A stretch of 64,000 bases of DNA from Kaiparowitsia implicata GSE-PSE-MK54-09C (GTDB taxonomy: Bacteria; Cyanobacteriota; Cyanobacteriia; Elainellales; Elainellaceae), in NCBI GenBank assembly GCA_019359435.1, contig JAHHHI010000085.1, positions 1 to 64,000 of the forward strand. The letters run 5' to 3'. Positions 16,983 through 25,902 of the stretch are shown here, piece by piece. Under the pieces are notes generated by a model. It ran no database searches, was not told the DNA's origin, and saw only the letters and a list, made by a program, of their open reading frames with translations. The translations under genes and the position numbers were made by a program. The first letter of the stretch is position 1, and the number at the start of each line of letters is the position of its first letter.

Positions 16983-19261
16983 CGACACCTCTCGACGCAT
17001 TGGTCGCGGCACTGCGCGACGCCGCGAGCTACAACGCCGCGGCCGAAGCCCCGCCGGAGGCCATCGTCTGGTGCGATGCCCAGCACGAATTTCTGCCGCT
17101 TCTGCCTGCTTTGCGCGATCGTCTGCCGGAACTGCTCACCTATGGCGAATTCGATCTCGCCATGCGCACCGGCCCGGCGATCTGGCTCCGGGCAGCAACT
17201 GTGCGCGCAGTCGACTCCGTGTCGTGGCCCGAAGGCGCGACGCCGATCATCTATCTGCCCGGCATCGGCCGCGAGACCCTTAAGGGGGCTGAGGACTGCC
17301 CGGCGCTCTTGCAGCCGCTAATCTGGTTCACTGTCGCCGGTTCGTTCTTCGGCCACGTTAACGGCAAGGACTGGACATTGCGCGGCTTTCTGGCTGCGGA
17401 GCGCGGATCGCTAAAGCTGACGCTTGCAGATGACGTGAACACCCGCGCGGCGCTCGCCCATGCCGCACTCAGATTCTGCACCCGTCCAATCGAGGAATTG
17501 CGCGGCAAGCGCTGGGATGCCGATCAGCTCAATTCGCTGCTGGCGCCTGATCTCGCCGCCGACATGCTTGACTGGATCGATGGCGCTTTCTCCGAGGTGG
17601 CCGATGCCGGCCGTTTTGCCGCCTTCGCCAGCATCGCCGAGAGAGAGCTGAAATTCGATCCACGCAAGCTTTCGCGCCAGGACGCGGTCACACGTCTGGC
17701 AAAGCGGGAGGGGCGTTGGGCTGCCATATGGTCCCGGTTCGCAGATTCCACCGGCTATGCCGGGGTCGTTGGCTATCTGGGTGCCGCAGAGCCGGGAACA
17801 CTCTTCGATCACGCGGAAAACCGAGACTCCTACCCGAAGCTCAACGCGCAAGCCGAGATCAAGCTGCGCGAGGAACTCGGAAAATGCGCCGATCTCTCGC
17901 TGGCCGAGGCCCGGCATCGTATTGCGACGCTGGAGAATGAACATGGCTGGCGGCGCGAGACCGTCTGGGCAAGACGCGGAGAAGCACCCCTAGCGCGAGC
18001 GCTCTCGCACCTTGCCGCCGTAGCGAAGGCAATTCCGTTGCCGAGCCATGACGGTGCGGCCCTTGCTGAAGCCTATGTTGCGGATGGAGCCCGGACGGAT
18101 TGGGCGGCCATGGCCGCTCTCGAAGCCGCGCCACGGGAACTGGACCGTGTCGCGGTGACGACCGCGTTGCGTGCGACCTATCTACCATGGCTCGAGGAAG
18201 GCGCGCTGGCGCTCCAAGAGCTCGTTCGCTCCGGCAAGGTTCGCTTCGCGGGCGCTCCAACTTCCAAGCCCACCGCCTCCACCATCCTGTTCGTCGATGG
18301 GTTCCGTATGGATCTGGCGCATGAGCTTGTCCGCCTGCTCGAAACGGAGGGTGTCACAGTCGGCCTCGGCTGGGCATGGTCAGGTTTTCCAACGGTCACT
18401 GCCACCTGCAAGCCTATGGTGTCGCCCGTGGCCTCGATGCTCATTGGCCCTTCGGCAACCACCGATGTCCTGCCGCTCTCCCAGGACGGCAAGCCGGCGA
18501 CCAAGGCTGTGCTGTTCAAGCTGATGCAAGCCGAAGGCTGGGAAACCGACAATACCTTGCTGTCCAGCGGGAAGCTCTGGGCGGAGACGGGGCGCTTTGA
18601 TGAGGAAGGACATGCGCTCGGCGCTCGCCTCGCCGAGCGGCTGTCGCCAGGAATCCGCGATGCCGCAGATCGGGTTCTTCAACTCGTCCGCCAAGGGCGA
18701 AGCGTCCGCATCGTCACCGATCATGGCTGGCTGCTAATGCCCGGCGGCTTGCAGCAGGCCGCTCTGGATATCAGCCTCGTTGAGCCGAACGGGAAGAGGA
18801 CGCGCTGCGCGATGGTGAAGTCGAAGGCGCAGACGTCCTATCTTCAGGTTCCCTGGTCGTGGAATGACGAAGTTTCGATTGCTGCCGCAACTGGCGCACG
18901 CTCTTTCTATGCCAGTTACGAGTATGCCCACGGTGGGATCAGCCCACAGGAATGCGTTCTGCCGGTGCTAGAAGTCGCCGGCAGTGGAATGCCGAGAGAC
19001 GTGTCCATTCATCGGGCAGCATGGGAAGGATTGCGTCTGCGCGTCGAGGTGTCCGGCGGCGCGGACCTTCATGTCGATCTCCGGCTCGGCGCAGAAACCA
19101 GCGGCCCGACCCTAATCAAGGGGGGCCGCGTACTCGATGAAAATGGTCGCACCTCATTTCTGGTCAGCGACGAACACGAACGCGAGGGCGTCTGCCTGGT
19201 CGTGCTCGATGACAACAATCGGGTGCTTGCCCACCGCGTTCTGACGGTTGGAGGGGAGTGA
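16979..19261 (+). CDS. pglZ: BREX alkaline-phosphatase-like protein PglZ (type B)
   Basis: A 760-residue protein with GTG start overlapping pglX. It carries the alkaline-phosphatase-superfamily metal motifs expected in PglZ: LFVDGFRMDLAHEL (~residue 438) with the nucleophile region, and VRIVTDHGWLLMPGG (~580) with the D-H-G metal ligands. Near the end ISPQECVLPVL is another PglZ hallmark. PglZ proteins have metal-dependent phosphodiesterase or nuclease activity and are required for BREX. The long helical N-terminal region before residue 400 fits the shorter type-B PglZ. The stop lies just before the brxL start. Confidence 0.88.
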   Translation: MTTPLDALVAALRDAASYNAAAEAPPEAIVWCDAQHEFLPLLPALRDRLPELLTYGEFDLAMRTGPAIWLRAATVRAVDSVSWPEGATPIIYLPGIGRETLKGAEDCPALLQPLIWFTVAGSFFGHVNGKDWTLRGFLAAERGSLKLTLADDVNTRAALAHAALRFCTRPIEELRGKRWDADQLNSLLAPDLAADMLDWIDGAFSEVADAGRFAAFASIAERELKFDPRKLSRQDAVTRLAKREGRWAAIWSRFADSTGYAGVVGYLGAAEPGTLFDHAENRDSYPKLNAQAEIKLREELGKCADLSLAEARHRIATLENEHGWRRETVWARRGEAPLARALSHLAAVAKAIPLPSHDGAALAEAYVADGARTDWAAMAALEAAPRELDRVAVTTALRATYLPWLEEGALALQELVRSGKVRFAGAPTSKPTASTILFVDGFRMDLAHELVRLLETEGVTVGLGWAWSGFPTVTATCKPMVSPVASMLIGPSATTDVLPLSQDGKPATKAVLFKLMQAEGWETDNTLLSSGKLWAETGRFDEEGHALGARLAERLSPGIRDAADRVLQLVRQGRSVRIVTDHGWLLMPGGLQQAALDISLVEPNGKRTRCAMVKSKAQTSYLQVPWSWNDEVSIAAATGARSFYASYEYAHGGISPQECVLPVLEVAGSGMPRDVSIHRAAWEGLRLRVEVSGGADLHVDLRLGAETSGPTLIKGGRVLDENGRTSFLVSDEHEREGVCLVVLDDNNRVLAHRVLTVGGE

Positions 19262-19262
19262 C

Positions 19263-21311
19263 GTGATCGCGCTTGACGAATTGGATCGCAAAGCCGCCGC
19301 TGCCTTCCCAGGCCATATCGTCAGAAAGGATCTGGTGCGACGCTTCCGGGGCCAGTTCCCCGTGCCGACCTATGTGGTCGAGTTCATGCTCGGTCGTTAT
19401 TGCGCCAGCACGGAACCCGAGGAGATCGAGGAAGGTCTCCAGATGGTCCAGTCACAATTGTCAGATCGGACTGTTCGCGCCGGCGAAGAGGAGTTGTTCA
19501 AGTCGCGAGCACGTGACCGCGGATCGGTGCGCATCATCGACATCGTGACCGCCAGGCTGGATGCAAAAACCGACAGCTACCTCGCTACCCTTCCGAGCTT
19601 ACGGCTGAACGACGTGCGCATTGCGGACAAGATCGTTCACGATCATGAGCGGATGCTGACGGGCGGTTTTTACGCCGAGGTCGAGCTCGGCTACGACGCC
19701 AGCATCGCACAAGAGAAAGGCGGGCGGCCTTTTGAGGTCATGAACCTGCGCGAGATTCAGCTCTCCACACGCGACATTCTCGACAAGATCGCGGTCGGAC
19801 GCGCCCAACTGACCACAGCCGACTGGAAGAATTTCCTGTTACGGAGTGTCGGTCTGGAACCTGAAAAGCTGAGCCAGCGCGCCCAGGACGCGATGTTATT
19901 GCGCATGGTTCCGTTCGTCGAGGCCAACTACAACATTGTCGAGCTGGGTCCGCGCGGCACTGGCAAGAGCCATTTGTTCCAGCAAGTTTCGCCCTACGCC
20001 CATCTGGTTTCGGGCGGCAAGGCGACCGTCGCTCGCATGTTCGTCAACATGTCGAACGGCCAGCGTGGGCTGGTCTGCCAATACGATGTTGTCTGCTTCG
20101 ACGAGGTGTCGGGCATATCCTTCGACCAGAAGGACGGCGTCAACATCATGAAGGGTTATATGGAGTCCGGCGAGTTCTCGCGCGGCCGCGAGAGCATCCG
20201 CGCCGAAGGCAGTATCGTGATGGTCGGCAACTTCGACGTTGACGTGCAACATCAGCAGCGGGTCGGCCATCTCTTCGGGCCTATGCCGCCCGAGATGCGC
20301 AACGACACGGCTTTCATGGACCGGATCCATTGCTATCTGCCGGGATGGGATGTTCCGAAGATGAGCAAAGATCTCTTCACCGACCAATTTGGCCTGGTGA
20401 GTGACGTTCTCGCCGAATGCTTCTCGCGGCTACGAGCTCAAACCAGGGTCAATGTCCTTCCGGGTCGCGTGCATTTCGGCGGGGCGCTTTCCGGACGCGA
20501 TCAGAACGCCGTCAACAAGACGGTCTCGGGCCTATTGAAGCTAATGTACCCCGACCCCGCCACGACTGCTCCCGATGAGGATCTGGAGTGGGCCGTGCGT
20601 CTTGCACTCGAGGTGCGCCGACGGGTTAAGGAACAGCAGAAGCGCATCGGGTCGGCCGAGTTTCGGAACACCCAGTTCAGCTATGTGATGGGCCTCGACG
20701 GTGTAGAGAAATTTGTCTCGACACCTGAGCTGCAAAGCGAGGACAGCATCGGCTCCGATCCCCTGCCGGCGGGCCAGGTATGGGCCATCAGTCCCGGTGG
20801 TCAGGACGAAGCTGCGGGCTTGTTCCGGATCGAAGCCACCGAGAACAGCGGCAGCGGAATTCGCATTCTGAACCAATCGCCTCCGGCGCCATTCAGAGAA
20901 AGCGTCCGGATCGCCGAGCAGAACCTCTATGCACGCTCCCGAGACCTGATTGGCGAACGCAACCCCCGCGAGCATGAATTTGCGGTGCAGCTCCGTTCCT
21001 TTGATGCAGCTAAGCAAGGCGGCCAAATTGGCGTCGGCGTACTGGTAGCGCTTTGCTCGGCGCTGCTCGGCAAACCACTGAAGGGCGGCCTAATCATTTC
21101 CGGTGCAATTACCTTGGGCGGCTCGCTTGAACCGATCCACAATCCGATCGACGTCGTCGAACTGGCGTTGGAGAAGGGAGCAAATGCCATTCTGCTCCCG
21201 GTCGCATGCCGCCGAGCGCTAATTGATCTTTCCGATGACGTCGCAACTAAGGTACAGGTATTATTCTACGCTGACGGTGCAGACGCTCTTCGAAAGGCGC
21301 TGCATGACTAA
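19263..21311 (+). CDS. brxL: BREX AAA+/Lon-like protein BrxL
   Basis: I choose the GTG at 19263 (682 residues, starting MIALDELDRK) because a good purine-rich site (GGAGGGGA, 19250-19257) sits at normal distance and BrxL proteins begin with a LDELDRK-type sequence. A TTG at 19248 is also in frame. Walker A is GPRGTGKSH (~228) and Walker B VVCFDEVSG (~275). The C-terminal ~150 residues resemble the Lon proteolytic domain, but the catalytic Ser region (normally GPSAG) reads GGQIGVG and the region of the catalytic Lys is IHNPIDVVE, so the protease appears inactive. BrxL is an MCM-like DNA-binding AAA+ ring that is dispensable for methylation but needed for phage restriction in type 1 BREX. It ends the operon. 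Confidence 0.9.
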   Translation: MIALDELDRKAAAAFPGHIVRKDLVRRFRGQFPVPTYVVEFMLGRYCASTEPEEIEEGLQMVQSQLSDRTVRAGEEELFKSRARDRGSVRIIDIVTARLDAKTDSYLATLPSLRLNDVRIADKIVHDHERMLTGGFYAEVELGYDASIAQEKGGRPFEVMNLREIQLSTRDILDKIAVGRAQLTTADWKNFLLRSVGLEPEKLSQRAQDAMLLRMVPFVEANYNIVELGPRGTGKSHLFQQVSPYAHLVSGGKATVARMFVNMSNGQRGLVCQYDVVCFDEVSGISFDQKDGVNIMKGYMESGEFSRGRESIRAEGSIVMVGNFDVDVQHQQRVGHLFGPMPPEMRNDTAFMDRIHCYLPGWDVPKMSKDLFTDQFGLVSDVLAECFSRLRAQTRVNVLPGRVHFGGALSGRDQNAVNKTVSGLLKLMYPDPATTAPDEDLEWAVRLALEVRRRVKEQQKRIGSAEFRNTQFSYVMGLDGVEKFVSTPELQSEDSIGSDPLPAGQVWAISPGGQDEAAGLFRIEATENSGSGIRILNQSPPAPFRESVRIAEQNLYARSRDLIGERNPREHEFAVQLRSFDAAKQGGQIGVGVLVALCSALLGKPLKGGLIISGAITLGGSLEPIHNPIDVVELALEKGANAILLPVACRRALIDLSDDVATKVQVLFYADGADALRKALHD

Positions 21312-21445
21312 AGCTCGTAGGCCAGAACGGGCGTCATTTAACATAAGATATACAGGCAATAAGAACTCGCACAATTAAGAGCGCAATCAGCGTTTATTTT
21401 GGGGTCCTCGCGCCAGTCCCAATTCGGTTGATGAAGGAGGGAAGA

Positions 21446-21463
21446 GGGCGGCTCGCGCCGCCC
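21446..21463 (-). terminator. GC-rich hairpin between brxL and the ParB-fold gene
   Basis: GGGCGGC and GCCGCCC form a perfect 7-bp stem around a TCGC loop. It lies 9 bp beyond the stop of the leftward ParB-fold gene and could terminate it. No strong T run follows on the leftward strand (it reads CTCTTCCCTCC), so the call is moderate. Confidence 0.5.
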
Positions 21464-21471
21464 CCGGGCAC

Positions 21472-23304
21472 TCATGCCATTTCGTCGGCACCCCCTTCGG
21501 CCTCGATGCTGTCCATCATGCCATCATCGTCGTCGGGCATTTCAGGCTGATCGAAGGCCCCAACCTTCATCGGTTCGGGAAGCCACTTGCTGGGGAGACG
21601 GCCTGACACATTGACAGCGAGGTCCGATTTTTTCTTGATGGTCGCGCAATTATCGGCGCTGGCATCGCCTGTTTCCTGACGCAGCAGGGTAATCAGCGAA
21701 GCCCGCTTCATGCGGTCGAACACCGCGATTGGAGCCGACCAACGATCAGCAATGTCCACCTCGCTCGCCTTGGCAATCTGCTCGAACTGGTGATGCCGCT
21801 CAGATGGCGAGCCGCCCGCGAACACGGTGCCGTCGATCATCATGGCGACCAAGCCCGCCAGCAGGGCCATTTTGTCGTCGGTCGTCATAGCGCGGATCGC
21901 TTCAAACCGTCCCTCGGTAGGCAGCGAAGCGAACCGGGTCGCCATCACTTCCTCAACCCGACGAACATCGCTTGTAGCCATCATTTCATCGGGCACATCG
22001 GTCGTCACGGCCTCGGCCTTCAATTCCAGCGCTAAGCGATAGCTATGCGCGCCATGCAACAGTTGACCGGACAGCGAGTCCAACAGCACATCAAGCGCCA
22101 GCACCGGATTGGCCGCGACGGCTTCCTGCACGATCTGCGTCTTGATCCGGGTCAGGTCCGCAAACAGGCTGTTGGGGTAGAGTGGGGCAGGGCCGTCGCT
22201 CACACTCGACGCCTTGGATGCCCTCTCGGCCTTCGCGCGGTAGATACGATGGGAAACCGAACCGTCGCGAGAAATCCAAAGCGCAACGCCGCCCACCTCT
22301 TTCTGATCCGCATTGTAGGAGCGCAGCCCTTCCACGATGGCCTCTCTTTCCTCCAACAGCGGTTCGATCCGGTCGCTATCCTCGCCCTCAGCTTCGGCAA
22401 TGGCCTCAATCTGGGTGTCCAGCTCGGCCATGCGCGCCGCTTCCGTCTCGCTGGGATCGCGCTCGCTGGGGTAGAGGTAGCCTTTGGAATAGAGGTCATA
22501 GGGCTGGTCGAGCGCGGCGCCCACCTCATACCAGCCTTCCGACCGATATTCTTCCGCCAGTGCATCCAGCTTGGTTTCGGCCAAATCCTGCACGATTTCC
22601 GGCTGATCGGCATAACCCTCGTCTCCCTGCGAGAACAGGTCCGGGGTGATCGTCCCGCCCTGTGCAAGATAGGCATCGCGTCCAATAAACAGGAACGCGC
22701 CGCTCTGAGTCGTCACCTTCTCCTGCGTCAGCATCCGCCGAATGCTATGCGCCTGCCCGTTAGACGCCTTGAACACGCGAAGCTGCTCAGCATGGTCGTC
22801 CGACAAGGTGAGAGCCTTCGCGGCTTCAAGCGTAAGTTGATCCTTGGCGAGAATGTCGATCAGCTTGGGATTGAGCGCCGAAAGACGCAGCATCCGCGCC
22901 ACATAGCTTTCGGCATAACCGAACCGGCCCGCAATCTCGGATGCCGACATGCCCACGTCGCGCATCGCCGCAAAGGCCCGGATGGCATCGGCAGCGTGCA
23001 TGTCCTCCCGCGCCGCATTTTCGGCATAGGAGAGCTCGATCGCTTCTTCCTTGCTCCGCACTTCGACGGGGAAGGTGTCGCCGTTGCTGATCTTCTTGCG
23101 CTTCACCAGTTCCTTGAGCGCCCGATAGCGACGCCCACCGGCAAACACCCACAACAGGTCATCTTCCTCATAGGCGACGAGGTTCTGCAACAGGCCGTGC
23201 GCGGCAATGTCGTCGGCCATGGAGTCGATGGCGGAAGGCTTCACCCGCCGCGTGTTGAGCGGCGAGAGGCGAAGCTGGGACAGCTTGGCGGTGATGATAG
23301 CCAT
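21472..23304 (-). CDS. ParB/RepB/Spo0J-fold protein (large, plasmid accessory type)
   Basis: A 610-residue protein. Residues about 1-110 are a ParB N-terminal (CTPase-type) domain with VFAGGRRYRALKEL and ELSYAENAARED, the ParB box I and box II signatures. An HTH follows (ASEIAGRFGYAESYVARML, ~residues 123-141). The C-terminal two thirds are unassigned and contain Glu/Asp-rich coiled segments. It is twice the size of classical ParB, has no ParA next to it, and differs from the ParB at 58634-59512. Such orphan large ParB-like proteins are common on sphingomonad and rhizobial plasmids and may act as nucleoid or transcription regulators rather than partition factors. An AGGAGA site lies 8 bp upstream. 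Confidence 0.8.
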   Translation of the reverse strand: MAIITAKLSQLRLSPLNTRRVKPSAIDSMADDIAAHGLLQNLVAYEEDDLLWVFAGGRRYRALKELVKRKKISNGDTFPVEVRSKEEAIELSYAENAAREDMHAADAIRAFAAMRDVGMSASEIAGRFGYAESYVARMLRLSALNPKLIDILAKDQLTLEAAKALTLSDDHAEQLRVFKASNGQAHSIRRMLTQEKVTTQSGAFLFIGRDAYLAQGGTITPDLFSQGDEGYADQPEIVQDLAETKLDALAEEYRSEGWYEVGAALDQPYDLYSKGYLYPSERDPSETEAARMAELDTQIEAIAEAEGEDSDRIEPLLEEREAIVEGLRSYNADQKEVGGVALWISRDGSVSHRIYRAKAERASKASSVSDGPAPLYPNSLFADLTRIKTQIVQEAVAANPVLALDVLLDSLSGQLLHGAHSYRLALELKAEAVTTDVPDEMMATSDVRRVEEVMATRFASLPTEGRFEAIRAMTTDDKMALLAGLVAMMIDGTVFAGGSPSERHHQFEQIAKASEVDIADRWSAPIAVFDRMKRASLITLLRQETGDASADNCATIKKKSDLAVNVSGRLPSKWLPEPMKVGAFDQPEMPDDDDGMMDSIEAEGGADEMA

Positions 23305-23351
23305 GGTAATATCTCCTGAAATTCTGATCGAATGATGGGGAAGGAGAGGGA

Positions 23352-23543
23352 TCAGCCCTCCAGTGCGGCCAGTTCGTCGAACTCGGCCGACGCGCGCTGC
23401 GCGGCATCTCCGGCGTAAATCGCGCCGGTGCGGGGATAGAAGAACACCCGCTCGCCCCGCTTGTAGGCGGAGCCGTCCACGCTCACGCCATCAGCCTTTG
23501 CGCGCTTCCAATAGGGGTCGCCCCGGTATCGTGTGTAAGCCAT
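23352..23543 (-). CDS. Small hypothetical protein (63 aa)
   Basis: 63 residues, basic N-terminus (MAYTRYRGDPYWKRAKADG) and acidic Ala/Glu-rich C-terminus (ASAEFDELAALEG). The ribosome binding site AGGAGG at 7 bp from the ATG is excellent, which supports expression. No known domain. It is 47 bp upstream of the large ParB-fold gene on the same strand and probably shares its transcript. The conserved hairpin region at 23560-23760 forms its leader. Confidence 0.6.
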   Translation of the reverse strand: MAYTRYRGDPYWKRAKADGVSVDGSAYKRGERVFFYPRTGAIYAGDAAQRASAEFDELAALEG

Positions 23544-23559
23544 TTTCCTACCTCCTTTT

Positions 23560-23760
23560 CAGGCGAAGCCGCTGCCTGCGGCTCTGCCCCTCCGGCGAGG
23601 AGCGGGACGGGGAGGGAGGGCAAAAATCGACCGCTGGCGCGGGCGGGCCGCATAGCCTGGTCGCCGCCCACAAGGCGGCGGGCCTACCGGGCTTGGCGGA
23701 CTACACGGGCGGTCTATTTTTGTTCGGGAACGAAAGGGCGGCCGCCCTTGGTGTTCCCCG
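23560..23760 (-). ncRNA. Candidate structured 5' leader element, copy A
   Basis: Upstream of the 63-aa gene. Coordinates here are for the + strand. Hairpin 1: 23590-23593 pairs with 23599-23602 around loop GGCGA, extended by 23587-23588 with 23604-23605. Hairpin 2: CCGCC 23664-23668 with GGCGG 23674-23678. Hairpin 3: a 16-base palindrome at 23734-23749. A nearly identical 40-base block (23703-23741) recurs in copy B. Paired positions differ from copy B in a compensating way (see copy B). Whether it works as RNA, as single-stranded DNA or as a protein site is unknown. Confidence 0.5.
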
Positions 23761-23827
23761 CACTGATGGCCTTCGTGGGGCGAAGGTCAGCGGGGCCACA
23801 AGCCCATGCCATGCCGGGGCGTGCCCG

Positions 23828-25117
23828 CTATCGCGTCCTGCCTCGGTCGGGGGTGTTGGGGGCAGGGGACGCGGAGAAGAAAATCCCCTCATCGAACGGC
23901 TTGCCTGCGCGGATATTGGCGGCAACGGCGGTGCGCGCCATGTCCGTTGCCGCCTCGATCATCCGCACCCCGTCGCCGCGCGCCTGTGAAGCGGCATGGG
24001 CCTTATCGACAATGGCCTGCGCACCGGCAAACCGCGGATCGGCCCGGTTCTGATCGGGCATGTTCTTGAGGAAGGCTTCAGCCAGACGATCATGCGCCGG
24101 CGACTGCCCGGGCGGGAGGACAGGGCGCTCCAGCGAGCGCACGGCGCGCTGCACCTGGGCGAGCTGCTGGCTGTTGATCCGTGCAGCAAGCGCGGCGCCG
24201 ATCTCGCGCACGCGCTCGAGCGGGGTCTGCTGCGCGGTAATGACGGCATCGACCTCGCGTAGCCCCAGATGGGTCAGCAAGTGCGATTGATAGACCGGCC
24301 CCTTGGCGTGGCGGACATAGGCCAGCTCGATGCGCGCAGCGTCGATCCGGTTGGGGGGTGCATTGTCCGCCACGAGGGTTTTCAGGCGTTCGGCCGCTTC
24401 GGTCCGTGCAGCGGGAAGATTGCGGTCCAGCTCGTCGCGAACCTTGGTGAGCGACAGACGATAGCGTTGCCCGGTCGGGGGATCACGCGGAGGAAGAAAT
24501 GCCATGCCACCAGGGCCGGTGCGAGGCTGGTCCGGTTCCGCACGCTCATGGGCAGCGGCCAGCACCGCACTGAAAGGCTGATGATCGCCGGTCGTGAAGC
24601 CGTGGCGGGATGCCTCCATCCATGCCTGTTTGTCGATCGCGGCTATCCTAAACGGATGCCCGGCCTCGCGCGCGAGCTGGGTGGCATGATGGCGCATCGT
24701 GCGGCCATTGCCTTCGCGGAAAGGGTGGATCGCGTTCAGCTCGTTCATGTGGTGGCCGAGCCGGTCGAAGAAATCTTCGCGCGAAAGGCCCTGAAGCTGG
24801 TTGCTGGCCGCAAGATCCTTGAATACGGCCGACAGGGCATTGGCGACATATGGGGCGTGAGCGAACAGGCTCCCGCCCTTGCCGATGTTCACCGTTCGGT
24901 CCTGCCCGGCCCATTCATAAAGGTCCTGGAACAGGTGCTCATGGAGCGCGCGATAGCCATCGGCATCGAGCGGAAACGACATGCGTGCGGCCTCGCGGCC
25001 GCGCGCATGGGTCAACATCCTCTCTGCCTGCAAAAGCGCGGCGTCATCTTTCAGGCCGAGACGATTCCTGAGCGTATCGGTGCCAGGATAGAGATAAGGA
25101 TCAGGGTCGGAGGCCAA
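23828..25117 (-). CDS. Fic-family AMP-transferase toxin
   Basis: A 429-residue protein with TTG start at 25117, chosen because the sequence DPYLYPGTDTLRNRLG just after it is typical of Fic N-termini. The active-site loop HPFREGNGRT (residues 131-140) matches the Fic consensus HPFx(D/E)GNGRxxR with the catalytic His131 intact, so it should transfer AMP from ATP to target proteins. The C-terminal ~200 residues are helical, as in VbhT-type conjugal Fic toxins where a BID secretion domain follows. A BID identity here is only a guess. It is preceded by a small antitoxin gene 6 bp upstream, giving a type II-like toxin-antitoxin pair that could stabilise the plasmid or be delivered by the T4SS. Confidence 0.85.
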   Translation of the reverse strand: MASDPDPYLYPGTDTLRNRLGLKDDAALLQAERMLTHARGREAARMSFPLDADGYRALHEHLFQDLYEWAGQDRTVNIGKGGSLFAHAPYVANALSAVFKDLAASNQLQGLSREDFFDRLGHHMNELNAIHPFREGNGRTMRHHATQLAREAGHPFRIAAIDKQAWMEASRHGFTTGDHQPFSAVLAAAHERAEPDQPRTGPGGMAFLPPRDPPTGQRYRLSLTKVRDELDRNLPAARTEAAERLKTLVADNAPPNRIDAARIELAYVRHAKGPVYQSHLLTHLGLREVDAVITAQQTPLERVREIGAALAARINSQQLAQVQRAVRSLERPVLPPGQSPAHDRLAEAFLKNMPDQNRADPRFAGAQAIVDKAHAASQARGDGVRMIEAATDMARTAVAANIRAGKPFDEGIFFSASPAPNTPDRGRTR

Positions 25118-25123
25118 CGGGGG

Positions 25124-25381
25124 TCAAGCGGACAGGTCGCCCGCGCCCCGCGCGAGCAGGGCCGCGACAATCTGGGATGCGAGGGCAGGGGGCACCGCCT
25201 CTTCCAGCATCATGTCGAACAGTCCCGCCTCGTTGGACGCCAGCGCCATGTCCTCGATCGCGAGATTTGCGCGCGATTCCGCATCGTCGAGCCGCCATTG
25301 CTCGACTTCCTGCGGCGTGCCGCGAACGAAATCCATCGCCCTGATCTGCGCCCGAATGGCCTCGATGTCGAAATGAAGCAT
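25124..25381 (-). CDS. Fic antitoxin (VbhA-like), 85 aa
   Basis: 85 residues starting MLHFDIEAIRAQ at 25381. The stretch DDAESRANLAIEDMALAS resembles the inhibitory helix of VbhA-type Fic antitoxins, in which a Glu blocks the ATP gamma-phosphate site (consensus S/T-x3-E-G/N). Here the local pattern is N-LAI-E-D, a slightly off version. Helical and acidic overall, ending 6 bp before the toxin start. The small size, position and helix agree with an antitoxin of the downstream Fic gene. A longer in-frame start upstream would run into a predicted operator and is not preferred. Confidence 0.7.
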   Translation of the reverse strand: MLHFDIEAIRAQIRAMDFVRGTPQEVEQWRLDDAESRANLAIEDMALASNEAGLFDMMLEEAVPPALASQIVAALLARGAGDLSA

Positions 25382-25404
25382 GGTAAAAATCCTTGGCTCG
25401 ATCC

Positions 25405-25448
25405 TATTCAGAATGGAGTGAAATCGCAACAAATCACTTCTCCTGAAT
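25405..25448. promoter_or_regulatory. Imperfect inverted repeat upstream of the Fic antitoxin
   Basis: ATTCAG...AGTGA on the left (25405-25420) is mirrored by TCACTTCTCCTGAAT on the right (25434-25448), with a short AT-rich centre. It sits 24-67 bp upstream of the antitoxin start, where autoregulatory operators of toxin-antitoxin operons usually lie. Regulator unknown. Confidence 0.4.
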
Positions 25449-25488
25449 TGGAGCGGTCCTCGCCCCGGCGGGCGGAGCGAGGGCGCGA

Positions 25489-25887
25489 TCAATATTCGCT
25501 CCCCAGCATGATCGTCAGCACGCGAACGGTCTGCGAGGCGTCCCACGGTGCTTCGCTGCCGAACTCCAACGCCTTGTCATAGCAGTCGATTTTCCAGATG
25601 ACGGTCTGCGTGATCGCATCCTCCCTGTCTGGGCGCTGCTGGACCCATTGGCCGGTCGCAAGACGATAGATCAGCGCGCAATCATGCTCACCATGGGGAT
25701 CGTTGTCGTCGGTGAACTGGTTAAAGGCGATGATCTGCATCACCGCCGCATGGCGATCATGATCGGGCAGGGCAGCAAAGCCGAGTGCCATGTTGGCCCG
25801 GCACGCCACGCCGGGGTTCTCGCGCGCCATATCGTTGAGCGCGCGAATGCGCTCGATCTTCTCGGCGTCGGTCAGGGTCTGGCTCAT
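25489..25887 (-). CDS. DUF3768-family protein
   Basis: 132 residues from the ATG at 25887, chosen because AAGGAGGA (25895-25902) is an ideal ribosome binding site. The sequence has the DUF3768 pattern: an N-terminal KIERIRALND segment, then DDNDPHGEHDCALI and TVIWKIDCYDKAL, ending VLTIMLGSEY. DUF3768 proteins are small plasmid-associated proteins of unknown function, common in rhizobial and sphingomonad accessory regions. It is the gene following the structured leader copy B. Confidence 0.75.
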   Translation of the reverse strand: MSQTLTDAEKIERIRALNDMARENPGVACRANMALGFAALPDHDRHAAVMQIIAFNQFTDDNDPHGEHDCALIYRLATGQWVQQRPDREDAITQTVIWKIDCYDKALEFGSEAPWDASQTVRVLTIMLGSEY

Positions 25888-25902
25888 CGGTTCGTCCTCC
25901 TT

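Noticed and set aside
342-21311. DISARM or Pgl (type 2 BREX) instead of type 1 BREX
   Set aside because: There is no DrmA/DrmB pair or PglW kinase. The order brxA, brxB, brxC, pglX, pglZ, brxL is that of type 1.
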